Shown here piece after piece: positions 8,372 through 18,295 of a DNA stretch of 64,000 bases. This DNA is from Paenibacillus sp. D2_2. GTDB lineage: Bacteria > Bacillota > Bacilli > Paenibacillales > Paenibacillaceae. A program made the translations under genes and the position numbers. Under the pieces are notes generated by a model. The model ran no database searches. It was not told the origin of the DNA and saw nothing but the letters and a program-made list of their open reading frames with translations. Positions within the stretch are counted from its first letter, which is position 1; every line of letters begins with the position of its first letter. Where the stretch lies: the NCBI RefSeq assembly GCF_031199965.1, contig NZ_CP133605.1, positions 2,884,501 through 2,948,500 of the forward strand. Reading direction: 5' to 3'.

Positions 8372-8539
8372 AGTTTTTATCTCCTTATCTGACCAATTTT
8401 TTTTACCCTAATTATAGAACGTTAGTTCGTATATATCAAATATCAATAACAAAGTTAACATAGCCTTATAAAAAAGAAGCAGAATAACTAATTTCGTTAC
8501 CCCTGCTTCTTGTTATCATTTCATTAAGTTTCGAATCAC

Positions 8540-9718
8540 TTATAATCTGCTGCTCAACACATCACCTAACCGTCTCATACCTTCGGCAATATTCTCGTTG
8601 GACATATTGGAGAAATTCAATCGTAGCGTATGATGCCCCCACCGTTCGGGAAGAAGGAAGCACCGGAGACGAAAGCGACATGATTACGCAGGCATTCCTG
8701 GAGAAGCTCTGCAGAGTCGATAAACTCAGGCAACTCCAGCCAAATAAATAGGCCTCCCTGTGGTGTACTGTGTGACACACTTGGGGGAGATATTCCTTAA
8801 TACAGGATACCATGGTGCTGTATCTTTCTCTATAAATCGCTCTTATCTTCTCAATATGCGCATCCAGATCATACATCTCCATATATTTGGTCGCGACACG
8901 CTGCGCGAAGCTATCGGTGTGCAGGTCGGCGGACTCTTTCAACGATACATATCTGGATGTGAATGCCTCGTCGGCACAAATCCATCCGAGACGAAGACCC
9001 GGGAGAATATCTTAGAGAAGGTGCTGAGATAAATAACCCTGCCTTCTGTATCAAAATGCTTCAGCGGTGGCAACGGTTCTCCCGCAAATCGGATCGCTCC
9101 GTATGGATTATCTTCAAGGATGACAACGTCATACTGATTTGCAAGCTGCACGATTCTCTGTCTTCTCTCAAGCTTCATCGTCCGGCCTGTTGGGTTCTGA
9201 AAGTCAGGAATGGTATAGATGAATTTCACATTCGGATGAGCTTGCAGCTTCTTCTCCAGCTCTTCCATGAGCATACCGTCTTCATCCATATCAACTTCAA
9301 CGAATTGTGGATTATACACCTTGAACGCGTTAATTGCAGCAAGATATGTAGGGCTCTCGCAAATAATAACATCGCCCTCATCGATGAATAGCTTGCCGGT
9401 AAGATCAATCGCTTGCTGTGAGCCTGAAGTGATAATTACATTCTTATAATCGGATTCAATACCGATGGTTTTCATTCTCTCACAGATGGCTTGCCTAAGC
9501 GGTATATATCCTTCTGTCGTGCTATATTGAAGTGAAGCTGGACCTTGTTCATTCAACACAGCTTCACATACAGCCTTCAGCTCTTCGACCGGAAACAGCT
9601 CTGGAGCTGGAAGTCCACCTGCGAAGGATATCACCTCGGGTCTCTCCGACATTTGAAGCAATTGATGCGTTCCAGAAGGTTTAAATTCACGAATTCTTTT
9701 AGAAAACTTATTGTTCAT
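8540..9718 (-). CDS. PLP-dependent aminotransferase (LysN/MocR-core class I), three frameshifts
   Basis: The first 230 residues read as a class-I/II aminotransferase: SFAGGLPAPELFPVEEL, ITSGSQQAIDLTGKLFIDEGD, YTIPDFQNPTGRTM and EDNPYGAIRF, with the PLP lysine in STFSKIFSPGLRLGW. Three single-base losses break the frame: CCCC to CCC near 8998, CCC to CC near 8760, and G6 to G5 near 8640. Repairing them gives 1182 bp, 393 residues ending RLGDVLSSRL at 8540, the usual length for 2-aminoadipate-type transaminases. There is no N-terminal GntR domain. The substrate is unknown. A GNAT gene lies upstream on the same strand. Confidence 0.85.
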
Positions 9719-9775
9719 TCTGCTACCCCTTTGTGTTAAACATGCTAGTCTATTGTTAAAAATACAAGTATGAGT

Positions 9776-10269
9776 TCAATCGTGTAGATTTTTCTCAAAA
9801 ATACTAAATCCGGAGTTTTCCCCAAGTAGGTATATCCATTCCCACTATAGTAAGTATTTAGTTTGGCATTGTCCGCGATACAGTCAAGACGAATTTTATC
9901 TTTGCCCTCGAAGCGAACACCATCCTCACACCATTTTATGATCGAACTACCTAGCCCAAGGCTGGTATAATCTCGGTTGATCGCGAGTCGATGTAAATAT
10001 AGCGCACCGTCTCCATCGTATGCCTTCGACTCCCAAAGACGGCGATCCCATTCGCTTGGCTGACGCATAAGGATTACCATTCCAGCGATATCTGTCCCTG
10101 ATTTGCAGACGAATACATCCCCGTTCAGAATCGCTCCAGCAGTATTGTGAGAATCCTCGCCAGTCAGCAGACCGCTCCACTGGGTTGAACCTCTACTTAG
10201 TAGCCATTCTGCTGTCTGAATCAGGAGTGCGGCAACAGCTTCCGTATCCGCGGGCTTGGCTTGTACCAT
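9776..10269 (-). CDS. GNAT-family N-acetyltransferase, C-terminal frameshift
   Basis: The core LYLHRLAINRDYTSLGLGSSIIKWCEDGVRF followed by IRLDCIADNAKLNTYYSGNGYTYLG is the acetyl-CoA-binding motif A and the end of a GNAT fold. In the raw frame the tail runs on to 9745; adding one G at about 9819-9822 (G4 to G5) reads ENSGFSIFEKNLHD and stops at 9776, which looks like the true terminus (495 bp, 164 residues). I prefer the ATG at 10269, preceded by GGTGAAGGG; upstream TTG codons at 10338 or near 10320 would lengthen it by about 20 residues. The substrate is unknown. Confidence 0.75.
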
Positions 10270-10460
10270 TGTAAGCCCTTCACCAATGTGCTCGTCTATA
10301 ATTCTGAATGATCCAATCAAGTAAGATCCCTCTCCCAAAACGAAATAATATTTTCTAATCGTACCTCGTCGTTGCTCTAGATTTCTCCACTAATCAAATA
10401 ATTATAACTTATTATGAGCTGGCCAGTCGAGTCTAGGAATATTCAAGCTAAATATAATCT

Positions 10461-10500
10461 TTGAATTCATATTGTGATTTTTGCTATAATTCTCTAGAGA
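10461..10500 (+). promoter_or_regulatory. Promoter of fabV with palindrome at the start site
   Basis: TTGAAT (10461-10466) and TATAAT (10485-10490) are 18 bp apart. The perfect 10-bp palindrome TCTCTAGAGA (10491-10500) abuts the -10 box, where a repressor would overlap the transcription start. The regulator is unknown. Confidence 0.6.
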
Positions 10501-10552
10501 TAGAGATAGTTTGTATACAATAGTAATTACATAGTAAAGGAGAAATCTCTTT

Positions 10553-11738
10553 ATGATCATTAAGCCCAAGACTCGTGGTTTTATTTGTACAACGGCCCAT
10601 CCGGAGGGGTGTGCGAAGCAAATCGAACAACAGATCGAATATGTGAAAGCTCAGAAGAAAATTCAAGGCCCTGTCAATGTCCTCGTCGTAGGTGCATCAA
10701 CCGGGTACGGACTTGCTTCGCGGATCGCTGCCGCATTTGGCGCTGGTGCGAATACAATTGGTGTATTCTTTGACCGTGGTGCTGAAGGTACGCGTACAGC
10801 TAGCGCTGGCTGGTACAATTCCGCGGCCTTTGAACAGGCTGCACAAAGCCAAGGCCTGAAATCCTTCAGCATCGTAGGCGACGCCTTCTCTAACGAGATC
10901 AAGACGAAGACGATTGATCTGATCAAGTCCGAGTTCGGCCAAGTTGATTTGGTCGTATATAGCGTAGCATCGCCGCGACGTACCCATCCAGTCACTGGAG
11001 AAACCTTCTCTTCCGTTATCAAGCCAATCGGAGAAGCATACTCCAATAAGACGATGAACTTCCACACCGGTGAAGTATCGATGACAACCATCGAACCGGC
11101 TTCAGAAGAGGAAGTAACCCAGACAATCGCCGTTATGGGTGGTGAAGACTGGAAGATGTGGATCGAGCAGCTTCTGGAAGCAGGCGTACTGGCCGAAGGA
11201 GCAACAACAGTAGCTTACTCCTATATCGGTCCTGAGATCACTCATCCGATTTATCGCGAAGGTACGATCGGCAAAGCCAAGAACGATCTGGAGCAGACGG
11301 CACATCAATTGCAGGCACTTCTCTCAGATAAGGGTGGACGGGCTTTCGTATCGGTGAACAAGGCACTCGTAACCCAATCCAGCTCGGCGATTCCAGTTGT
11401 GCCACTTTACATCTCCGCCTTGTACAAAGTAATGAAGGAGAACGGATTGCATGAGAATTGCATCCAGCAAATGTACCGTCTTTTCTCAGAACACCTATAT
11501 AACGAGAACGCCAAAGATACAAATTGTTTGATCCGCATTGACGACTGGGAAATGCGTGAAGATATCCAGGCAGAAGTTATGAAGCGCTGGGCAGCGGTTG
11601 AGACGGACAACGTCAACGAATTGTCTGATTTCAGCCGGTTACCAACAAGACTTCTTCCAACTGTTCGGCTTCAATACTGATGGTGTTGATTATGAAGCCG
11701 ATGTGGAGCCAAGTGTAGATATCCCTAACCAAGTTTAG
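10553..11738 (+). CDS. fabV: FabV-type trans-2-enoyl-CoA/enoyl-ACP reductase, one frameshift near the end
   Basis: The protein begins [20 protein letters not shown], the FabV signature. It has the NAD-binding [24 protein letters not shown] loop, [13 protein letters not shown], and the FabV-type Tyr/Lys active region [24 protein letters not shown]. FabV reduces enoyl thioesters in the last step of fatty-acid elongation and is insensitive to triclosan. One extra base at 11633 (TTCAGCCGGTTAC for TTCGCCGGTTAC) diverts the frame; corrected, the tail reads [20 protein letters not shown] and stops at 11738 (394 residues). AAAGGAG precedes the ATG. Confidence 0.93.
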
Positions 11739-11811
11739 ACTCTCTACTATTGCAGTTCTATGAATTGAAGAAACTCATAGTAAAATAAAACCCGTTCTCT
11801 CTACCTTTTGT

Positions 11812-11814
11812 AGA
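11812..11814. repeat. Target-site duplication AGA, left copy
   Basis: AGA immediately precedes the IS end (TGGTCAAG) and recurs at 13076-13078 directly after the other end. A 3-bp duplication is the norm for IS3/IS150-group elements. Confidence 0.7.
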
Positions 11815-11851
11815 TGGTCAAGCCCCTATTTTGTAGACATTGAAAAAGCCC

Positions 11852-12736
11852 TTAGGCCACGAGCTGGCGTCGGTACTGTACTGGCGTCAGCTTGTTTAGT
11901 TTTCTTTGTGGTCGATTATGGTTATAAAACTGGATATATGTCTCAATTCTCCTTTGTACCTCATCCAAAGTTCGGATATCATAGGGATAGAGTCCTTCCG
12001 TCTTTAGATGTGAGAAGAAGCTCTCCATCGAGGCATTGTCATAACAATTGCCTCTGCGAGACATGCTGATTTGGGCGCCAACCTGTGGCAGCATGTCGTG
12101 GTAAGCATAGGACGTGTACTGGAACCCTTGGTCGCTGTGAACGATCAATCCAGACACGTCCTTAGTCTTTTCAAAGGCATTTCTGAATGTCTGTAAGACC
12201 AGCTCGTTATCATTTCGCAAACTCATATGGTAGGCTACAATTTCGTTATTAAACAAGTCTTTGATTGCCGAAAGGTAAACCCAGGTGTCCAAAACTCGGA
12301 ATTGGGTCACATCTGTTACCCATTTTTGATTGGGCTCATCCGCCTTGAAATTACGACTCAAGAGGTTATCTGCAAAGCGTCCACCAACAGAGGAGGAATA
12401 GTTATAACGCCGCTTACGACGTATTTTAGCTTGTAATTCCAAGGCTTGCATAAGACGCAATACTTTCTTGTGATTCCACCACACCTGATGGTCTTGGAGC
12501 AGAAATAATTGGATCTGCCGGTATCCGTACTTGCCTTCATATCGATCATATACGGCTTGGATCAAGGCTTTGCAAGACTCATCCCGATCTGTTTCTCCTC
12601 GCTTCAGATAGGCATAATATCCACTTCTTGAGACTTTCAATAACTTACATAGTGCATAAACATTTGATCCATCGGCTAATTCTTTGATTATAGAAAACTT
12701 CTCTTTCGTACCTCCCGCATCCAGATTTTCAAACAC
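11852..12736 (-). CDS. IS3-family transposase OrfB (DDE integrase catalytic domain)
   Basis: A 294-residue rve-type transposase. The catalytic triad is visible as WVTDVTQF (first Asp), VHSDQGFQYTS (second Asp) and SMESFFSHLK (Glu). RGETDRDESCKALIQAVYDRYEGKYGYRQIQ is the HTH_21 region. It has no ribosome site of its own and is expected to be made as an OrfAB fusion by -1 slippage within orfA. OrfAB cuts and joins the element ends. Confidence 0.95.
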   Translation of the reverse strand: MFENLDAGGTKEKFSIIKELADGSNVYALCKLLKVSRSGYYAYLKRGETDRDESCKALIQAVYDRYEGKYGYRQIQLFLLQDHQVWWNHKKVLRLMQALELQAKIRRKRRYNYSSSVGGRFADNLLSRNFKADEPNQKWVTDVTQFRVLDTWVYLSAIKDLFNNEIVAYHMSLRNDNELVLQTFRNAFEKTKDVSGLIVHSDQGFQYTSYAYHDMLPQVGAQISMSRRGNCYDNASMESFFSHLKTEGLYPYDIRTLDEVQRRIETYIQFYNHNRPQRKLNKLTPVQYRRQLVA

Positions 12737-13002
12737 TTTTTTAGCATAAGATTCTCCCGTTCTAATTGTTGAACATACCGATTCTGATCCACATATTCTT
12801 TGCGTCTTCCTCGTTGATCCAGCAGACCAAACTCCCCTTGCTCACGGTATTTCCTCATCCACCTTTTCACTCTGTCTTTATCTTGAATTTCAAGATGCTC
12901 GGTTATCTGTCGATAGGTCCATTTCTCCTCAACATGTAATCGAATCGCTTCTATTTTGGTTTCTTCAGAATATGATTTAAACTTTTTCCCTTTGTTTGAC
13001 AC
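12688..13002 (-). CDS. IS3-family OrfA (helix-turn-helix DNA-binding protein)
   Basis: 104 residues with a basic N-terminus (MSNKGKKFKSYSEETKIEAI) and an HTH (YRQITEHLEIQDKDRVKRWMRKYREQG), then a leucine-zipper-like LERENLMLKKCL. It recognises the IS ends and overlaps orfB by 49 bases in the frame that needs -1 slippage. Confidence 0.93.
   Translation of the reverse strand: MSNKGKKFKSYSEETKIEAIRLHVEEKWTYRQITEHLEIQDKDRVKRWMRKYREQGEFGLLDQRGRRKEYVDQNRYVQQLERENLMLKKCLKIWMREVRKRSFL
12736..12742 (-). other. Programmed -1 frameshift slippery heptamer A_AAA_AAG
   Basis: On the minus strand the heptamer sits in the correct zero frame (CTA AAA AAG) of orfA, just before the overlap with orfB. Slipping one base back continues as VFENLDAGG in orfB, giving the OrfAB transposase. 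Confidence 0.88.
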
Positions 13003-13097
13003 AAAAATACACCCCTAGAATTCATCGGTTTACCCAGGGGGTTTTTCCAATGTCTATTCTAAAGGGTGCACGTCAAGAAAGAACGGGTTTTTATTAA

Positions 13098-14263
13098 TTA
13101 CTCCGATTCAGGAGCTGCCTCTGTAGTCTCGATAACATCATGATTCTCCTCCGTTGGATCATCATGAGAGCCTTCCTCAAGATCATCCTCCTCTTCCCAA
13201 CGACTCTTGAAGAAAAGATTATAGATCTTAACAACAACTATCTTGATGAGCATGTACACAGGAATAATGATCAGCATCCCGACAATTCCGAACAAATCGC
13301 CGCCAGCAAGTACGACGACGATCGTCGTAACCGGGTGAATATCCAGCTTCTTACCGAAGACTAATGGAGATATTAGGTTATCCTGAATTTGCTGAGCTAC
13401 AAGAATGATCACTAACGACCAGATGGCCATCGATGGTGATTCGATCCAACCGATGATAACGATCGGAACCGAAGACAGAATCGCACCGAAGAACGGAATG
13501 AAATTCAAAATCACAGCGAGTACGGTCAACGTAAGTGCATACGGTAATCCAAGGATTAGAAAGCCGATATACATCAATATGCCCAGCGCCACATTTACAA
13601 GCACTCTGCTAACAATATAGCCGCTAAGCGCGTGATCGATCTCATCAGTAACTTCCTTCACATCCTTGTGATAGCGTCTTGGGAAGAAACGGGCAATGCC
13701 ACGACTGAACTTGTTTCCTTCCTTCAACATGTAGAACAGCAGGAGCGGAGTTGTGAACAGAATGATGGCGAAATTAGAGAAAAATGAGAACAACCCCGAC
13801 ATATAATTACTTACGAAATTAAAGCCCTTATTCAAATATTCAGTCAGATTTGATGCCGGACTGAAATCATCAGGCAGAAATTTCGACAGGACGCCATTCT
13901 GCTCCAGCTCCATAAGCTGTTTGCCAAATTTATTCAAATAATCCGGTGCGCTCATAACAAGCGCGGTAACCTGACTACTTAACGAAGGCCATACGCCGAG
14001 AATGAACCCAACAATAAGAACAGCCATGACCAGATAAATGAGTAGTACGGATAACGAGCGGTTGAACTTATGGCGTTCCATATAATCGACCAGTGGGCGC
14101 AACATATAATAGAAAAACCGGCCAGCAACAATGGAATCAGAATAATCTTGAATAATGATTTGATCGGTGTAAAAAGAAACTCTACTTTGGAGCAAAGGAA
14201 CACGATTAAGAGCACCAGCGCGGCAGCAAGGCACACCTTGATGAAATTATTAAGTCTACTCAC
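13098..14263 (-). CDS. AI-2E family transporter (PerM/YdiK-like membrane protein), one frameshift
   Basis: The N-terminus starts at ATG 14263 (MSRLNNFIKVCLAAALVLLIVFL), while the rest is in another frame. Restoring one T at 14112-14116 (T5 to T6 on the coding strand) joins LLLAG to FFYYMLRPLVDYMERH, giving 1167 bp and 388 residues. It has about eight transmembrane helices and the family motifs LRPLVDYMERHKFNRS, GYIVSRVLVNVALG and HPVTTIVVVLAGGDLFGIVGM. The tail is acidic. The family exports autoinducer-2 or acts as a sodium/proton antiporter; which applies here is unknown. Its original 3-prime terminator is disrupted by the IS. Confidence 0.92.
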
Positions 14264-14473
14264 ACGACTCCCCCATATCTTTATATATAAATATTTCTAC
14301 AGCATTTCCTAATTATATCCTTAATCTATTACTCTATTCAAATCTCCTGTAACATTTATCACCATTCGCATTCCACATTTCGATCATGGCTGAAATAATT
14401 AGCATTTACAATGTTCATATACTAATTAAATTCGATATACAATAAACTAATAATTAGCAGAAGGAGATTCTTG

Positions 14474-14638
14474 ATGAACTATAATAATCCAATTGATCCA
14501 AATGATTCAGCTGAAAATCCAAAATTTTCTAATCGTGATGCATGGAAATATGAATCTATTTATAAATATCGGCCATTATTTTCTTATACGAAGCTTTTTA
14601 AATCTCTTATTAGTATTTTTAGAAAGAAGCAACGTTAA
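14474..14638 (+). CDS. Small hypothetical protein, 54 residues
   Basis: AGAAGGAG lies 7 bases before the ATG at 14474. The product starts MNYNNPIDPNDSAENPKFSN, has an aromatic/basic centre (DAWKYESIYKYRP) and ends in a basic amphipathic stretch (LFKSLISIFRKKQR). There is no signal peptide and no Cys. The polar Asn/Asp-rich head with a cationic tail could be a small spore or membrane-surface protein, but I do not recognise it. It is convergent with the regulator at 14648, with no clear terminator between them. Confidence 0.6.
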   Translation: MNYNNPIDPNDSAENPKFSNRDAWKYESIYKYRPLFSYTKLFKSLISIFRKKQR

Positions 14639-14647
14639 GCTTCTTAT

Positions 14648-15343
14648 CTATATACTTACATTGAAATGCTGTTTAAAGCCCTCTTTTCCTTGATCCGTAA
14701 CTTTGACAGCTCGAATAGATGGAACTTGAACGATCCAGCTTAAGTCTAAAAATCGCTTCATCAGCTCGTTTCCTAAAGCTCCAGCAAGATGATGATGACG
14801 CTCGCTCCAGTCCAAACATGCATGAGAAAATGAACGACGTTTCCTTTTGAGATGACCTAAATCAATACCGAAATCAGTAAAGAACTGTTCTCCCTTAGGT
14901 GTTACTATAAAGTTTCTATTATCTTTCTCCAAATAATCCATATTCAACATGGATTCAGTTAAATCGACTCCTAATTTTCCTGCTAAATGATCATAGCAAG
15001 TCCTTGCTTCTTGAAGCAATTTTACTTGATTAGATTGTTTTAACGAGCACACTTCTGGAGGTGGAGATATCGCAAGAAAAGATTCTAAAACACCTGCGAC
15101 TTCTTCATTAGCCAGCTGATAATAGCGATGGCGTCCTTGTTTTTCAACATGAACAAGGCTAGCTTCTATTAATTTAGAAAGATGAAAGCTAGTTGTTTGA
15201 GGTGTTATTGCAGCCATATATGCTAATTCACTGGCGGTATGAAATCGGCCATCCATTAAACTCATTAGAATTGTTGCTCGTGATTTCTCACCTAGAGGGG
15301 CGACAATTTCCGCAACATTTGGATTTATACTCATTTTCATCAA
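14648..15343 (-). CDS. ArsR-type winged-helix transcriptional regulator
   Basis: 231 residues. Residues about 10-95 form an ArsR/SmtB-like DNA-binding domain (SRATILMSLMDGRFHTASELAYMAAITPQTTSFHLSKLIEASLVHVEKQGRHRYYQLA). A C-terminal half with a second domain (FIVTPKGEQFFTDFGIDLG) follows, as in the larger ArsR-like regulators of firmicutes; the classical metal-binding CVC motif is absent. It is divergent from the monooxygenase gene at 15424, with which it shares an 80-bp control region, so it probably regulates that gene. Confidence 0.83.
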   Translation of the reverse strand: MMKMSINPNVAEIVAPLGEKSRATILMSLMDGRFHTASELAYMAAITPQTTSFHLSKLIEASLVHVEKQGRHRYYQLANEEVAGVLESFLAISPPPEVCSLKQSNQVKLLQEARTCYDHLAGKLGVDLTESMLNMDYLEKDNRNFIVTPKGEQFFTDFGIDLGHLKRKRRSFSHACLDWSERHHHLAGALGNELMKRFLDLSWIVQVPSIRAVKVTDQGKEGFKQHFNVSI

Positions 15344-15423
15344 CCTTTCTTCATTCCATATTTCGATATTAATTGAAGTGTTGGTCGATTACAATGATAT
15401 AAACAACTCAAGGAGGTAAGGCA

Positions 15424-15729
15424 ATGAATACCTATTATGCAGTTATATTTACTTCTCAAAGAACAGAACACGATTCAGAAATGTATGAACGTATGTCTGA
15501 CAAGTTAGAAGAGCTAGCAAAAACACAACCTGGATTTATTAGATTGGAGAGCATAAGAAATAATGAAGGGTTTGGCATTACAATTTCTTATTGGGAATCC
15601 TTAGAAGCTATTCAAAACTGGAAAGATAATTCAACACACCAAGCAGCACAACAAAAAGGAAAAGAAACATGGTACAGCCAATATAACGTGCAGATTTGTA
15701 AAGTACTAAGAGAGTTCAACCAAAACTAA
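15424..15729 (+). CDS. Antibiotic biosynthesis monooxygenase (ABM) domain protein
   Basis: A 101-residue single ABM domain: YAVIFTSQRTEHDSEMYERMSDKLEELAKTQPGFIRLES then ITISYWESLEAIQNWKDNSTHQAAQ. Relatives include B. subtilis YqjZ and small cofactor-free monooxygenases that oxidise quinones or aromatic compounds as ferredoxin-fold dimers. CAAGGAGG precedes the ATG at 15424. The neighbouring ArsR-type gene probably controls it. Confidence 0.85.
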   Translation: MNTYYAVIFTSQRTEHDSEMYERMSDKLEELAKTQPGFIRLESIRNNEGFGITISYWESLEAIQNWKDNSTHQAAQQKGKETWYSQYNVQICKVLREFNQN

Positions 15730-15769
15730 AAAACCAGTTGCCGATTTACTATTGGCGACTGGTTTTTTT
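15728..15769. terminator. Intrinsic terminator with bidirectional A/T runs
   Basis: AAAAAACCAGTTGCC pairs with GGCGACTGGTTTTTT (one G-U pair) around an 11-base loop. It overlaps the stop codon of the ABM gene and lies between convergent genes. Confidence 0.92.
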
Positions 15770-15827
15770 AACTTGCAAGGTAATTTGTCCCCTGTCCCCA
15801 AGTTTGTGAGACAGAGATTTTTGTTAT

Positions 15828-17446
15828 TTAAGCTTGAACTACTAATTCTTCTGCTTGCTCAGCTGGGGCCTCCACCTTATGGCTTTGGTTCGAAGTACGC
15901 AGCGGAAGCTCCTTCAAGAAGAATGCAAGCAGGAGTGCTGCGCAAAGAACAAGTGCGCCTGTGAAGAATACAGTGGACAGCGTGCTACCCAGCGCATCAC
16001 GGATCGTATCGATCATTTGCGTGAACAGTGGCTGTACTTCCTTAGGAAGTTCCGCCATTGTCTTTTCAATCAGTGGTTTATTCATCAAGGTCGTTGGATT
16101 CGCAAATCCTTGCAGCTGTTGAGCCAACTGTGGATCGACCTTACTGAAATCCGGCGCTGATGAAGAAGTAAAGGCACTCTTCAAATTCTTGGTCAGACTA
16201 TTCGACATAACCGTTCCCATTACTGCAATCCCAATCGTACCGCCAAGATTCCGGAACAATTGGGTCGAAGCAGTTACGACACCCAGTTCCTTGTGAGAAA
16301 CGGCATTCTGTGTCGCAAGTGAGAATACCGGCATACCGAGACCAAGACCAATACCAAAGACGATAGTCGTAGCGATCGTAAATGCGATGTGATGCATAAA
16401 GATCATACCTGGTCATACCGATAATCATAACCGGGATCCCGATCAATGCGAAACGCTTGTATTTACCGGTTCTAGCAATGAGCTGTCCTGTCACAGCACT
16501 TGTGATAACCATTGACAGCGACATCGGGATGGTTACATACCCGGCATAAGTCGGCGATATTCCAAGTACACCTTGAACGAAGAACGAAATATAGATCATC
16601 GCGCCCATCAGACCGAAGTTCATGATGAAGCCGATCAGGTTAGATACCGTAACGACACTATTCTTGAATAGATGTAGCGGCAGTACAGGCTCCTTTACCT
16701 TTGATTCTATAAAAATGAATATAGCTGCTGACACAACCGTTACAGCCAGCAATCCGAGAATTTGAATCGAACCCCAGGCATATTCTGTACCTGCCCATGA
16801 GAATGCTAACAACAATGGCACAATTGCAATCGTCAGGAACAGTGAGCCCATGTAATCGATGTGCTGCCCTGGCTTGCGATCAACTTTCGGAAATAGAACC
16901 ATGATCATAATGAATGCTACTACACCTAGTGGAAGGAAGATCCAGAACAACCAGTGCCAATCGATATGGTCAACCAGGTAACCACCAAGAGTTGGTCCAA
17001 GTACACTGGAGAAACCGAATACTGCTGTCATAAGGCCCATCCATTTACCGCGCTCTCTCGGAGCGAATAAGTCACCAACCGCCGTAAAGGCTGTCGATTG
17101 AATGATACCTGCACCAATCCCTTGAATACCACGATAAGTAATGAATTGGAATACATCATTGGATGTACCAGGTTAGAAATGCGCCTATCATAAATAATAA
17201 TATACCTATTAGAATGAACGGCTTCCGTCCGTACATGTCTGATAATTTCCCAACTAGAATCGTAGCGATGGTTGAAGTCAACAAATAGATGTTGATTGTC
17301 CAGGTATAGTAATCCATCCCGTCTAATATAGCGATGATTCTTGGCATCGCTGTACTGGTTATCGTCTGGTTAATGGCTGCGAAGAACATGGCTGCCATAA
17401 CTGCAATCATAATCGTAATTTTACGTTTAAGTGTTAAATGCTCCAT
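15828..17446 (-). CDS. DHA2-type MFS multidrug efflux transporter (EmrB/QacA), two frameshifts
   Basis: A 14-helix drug:proton antiporter. INQTITSTAMPRI and VGKLSDMYGRKPFILIG (motif A) are at the N-terminus, and VFGFSSVLGPTLGGYLVDHIDWHWLFWIFLPLG is motif C followed by the DHA2-typical HWRW-like loop. Two extra bases split it: an A at 17170 (plus strand ACCAGGT, expected ACCGGT, restoring FLTGTSNDVFQF) and a T at 16410 (ACCTGGT, expected ACCGGT, restoring IGMTGMIFMHHIAF). Corrected length is 1617 bp, 538 residues. It is cotranscribed with the MarR gene 30 bases upstream, which probably represses it. Confidence 0.92.
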
Positions 17447-17476
17447 ATAGCTTTCTTTCCACCTCAGTTATTTAAG

Positions 17477-17909
17477 TTAGTTATCTATATTAACCAGCAT
17501 CTGAGCGAAGATTCGCTTTAAATGCTGAATATCCTCTTCGGATAGTTGGTTAAACAATTTCTCTATCATTTCCCGATAGGTTTCTTTGACCGAATCAATA
17601 GCATGAACGCCAGGCATCGGTGATTTTAATATAGACTACCCTCCTATCATCTGTTGCTCTTTCCCTCTCTACGTAACTATAGCTACACAGTTTATCAGCC
17701 AAACCGGTAATCGCTGCGGAGGTCATATTTAGCGCATCGGCCAATTCAGATACCTTGAGAGGTCCGCGGGTGTTCAAGCCGTACAGAATTTGAAACTGAG
17801 GAAAAGAGAGATTCATTTTGCATGCACCTCGGTTCCAATCCTGTGAAGCTTTTTTCATAAGAAGTCTGAACATATTGGATACTTCCAAAATTTCTTGATC
17901 GATGGCCAA
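17477..17909 (-). CDS. MarR-family regulator of the adjacent efflux pump, one frameshift
   Basis: TTG start at 17909 after GGAGAGGAAGGG. The winged helix is seen in LKVSELADALNMTSAAITGLADKLCSYSYVERERATDDRRVVYIKITDAG. An extra A at 17612 (plus-strand GCCAGGC, expected GCCGGC) diverts the raw frame. Without it the protein continues VHAIDSVKETYREMIEKLFNQL and stops at 17477, giving 143 residues with the usual MarR dimerisation helix. It is first in an operon with the DHA2 transporter, the standard layout for drug-responsive self-regulating efflux. Confidence 0.87.
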
Positions 17910-17960
17910 CCCTTCCTCTCCTTAACGAATAGATTCTTTCACCATTGGAAAGTTAACAGC

Positions 17961-17986
17961 TTAATTAATAAACAATTAATTATTAA
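17961..17986. promoter_or_regulatory. AT-rich inverted-repeat region, possible MarR operator
   Basis: TTAATTAAT and ATTAATTATTAA-type half-sites lie about 50 bp upstream of the MarR start. The arrangement ATTAAT-5 bp-ATTAAT is dyad-like, but the AT-richness makes chance occurrence easy. The rest of 17910-18223 holds no gene that I can see. Confidence 0.3.
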
Positions 17987-18223
17987 ACTGTATAAATAAT
18001 TTGCATAGATCAATATACATTTTTTTATAAAAAAGTTCAAGTGTTAATTCATAATTTTTTTTGCCAATTTTCAAGCTGCTAAGATCATTACTAGAAAACT
18101 CTGCAGTTCCGCGCTCTTCTATTTCATCTACTATATTAGTAGAAACACATATGAAGCATTTCGGTGAAGTGACGATACCTAGCCATTTTCACTGTCATAT
18201 CCCCATTTTCACCATATTTCTGC

Positions 18224-18262
18224 TATAATATTAATTGCATTAAATGTAGATTTAATGCAATT
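18224..18262 (+). promoter_or_regulatory. Extended -10 promoter plus perfect 12-6-12 inverted repeat upstream of recombinase
   Basis: TGCTATAAT forms an extended -10 box (TATAAT 18224-18229). AATTGCATTAAA (18233-18244) and TTTAATGCAATT (18251-18262) are perfect inverted copies separated by the 6-bp spacer TGTAGA. The repeat covers the predicted transcription start of the tyrosine recombinase. It could be an operator, or a Xer-like core site, whose usual geometry is two roughly 11-bp arms around 6-8 bp. Confidence 0.65.
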
Positions 18263-18295
18263 TCTCTTTTAAACGATGAAATGGGTGTGATTCTG

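Larger units (their letters stand above)
11815..13075 (-). mobile_element. IS3-family (IS150-like) insertion sequence, complete
   Basis: The 1261-bp element begins TGGTCAAGCCCC and ends with GGGTGCACGTCA. Its imperfect terminal repeats share TAGACATTG and an A-rich/CCC segment about 20 bp inside each end, and its termini follow the TG...CA rule. It carries overlapping orfA and orfB with a programmed -1 frameshift signal. The matching AGA duplication and intact reading frames suggest a recent, possibly active copy. It landed inside the fabV terminator. Confidence 0.9.
11787..13091. terminator. fabV terminator split by the IS insertion
   Basis: The left arm AAAACCCGTTCT (11787-11798) and right arm AGAACGGGTTTT (13080-13091) are perfect complements now 1.3 kb apart. 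Removing the IS and one copy of the AGA duplication rebuilds a hairpin with an additional inner CTAC/GTAG stem, followed by a T-run. It would have served fabV and the convergent AI-2E gene. Confidence 0.8.

Noticed and set aside
10663..11616. Several open frames antisense to fabV
   Set aside because: They are shadows of the strongly biased coding strand of fabV.
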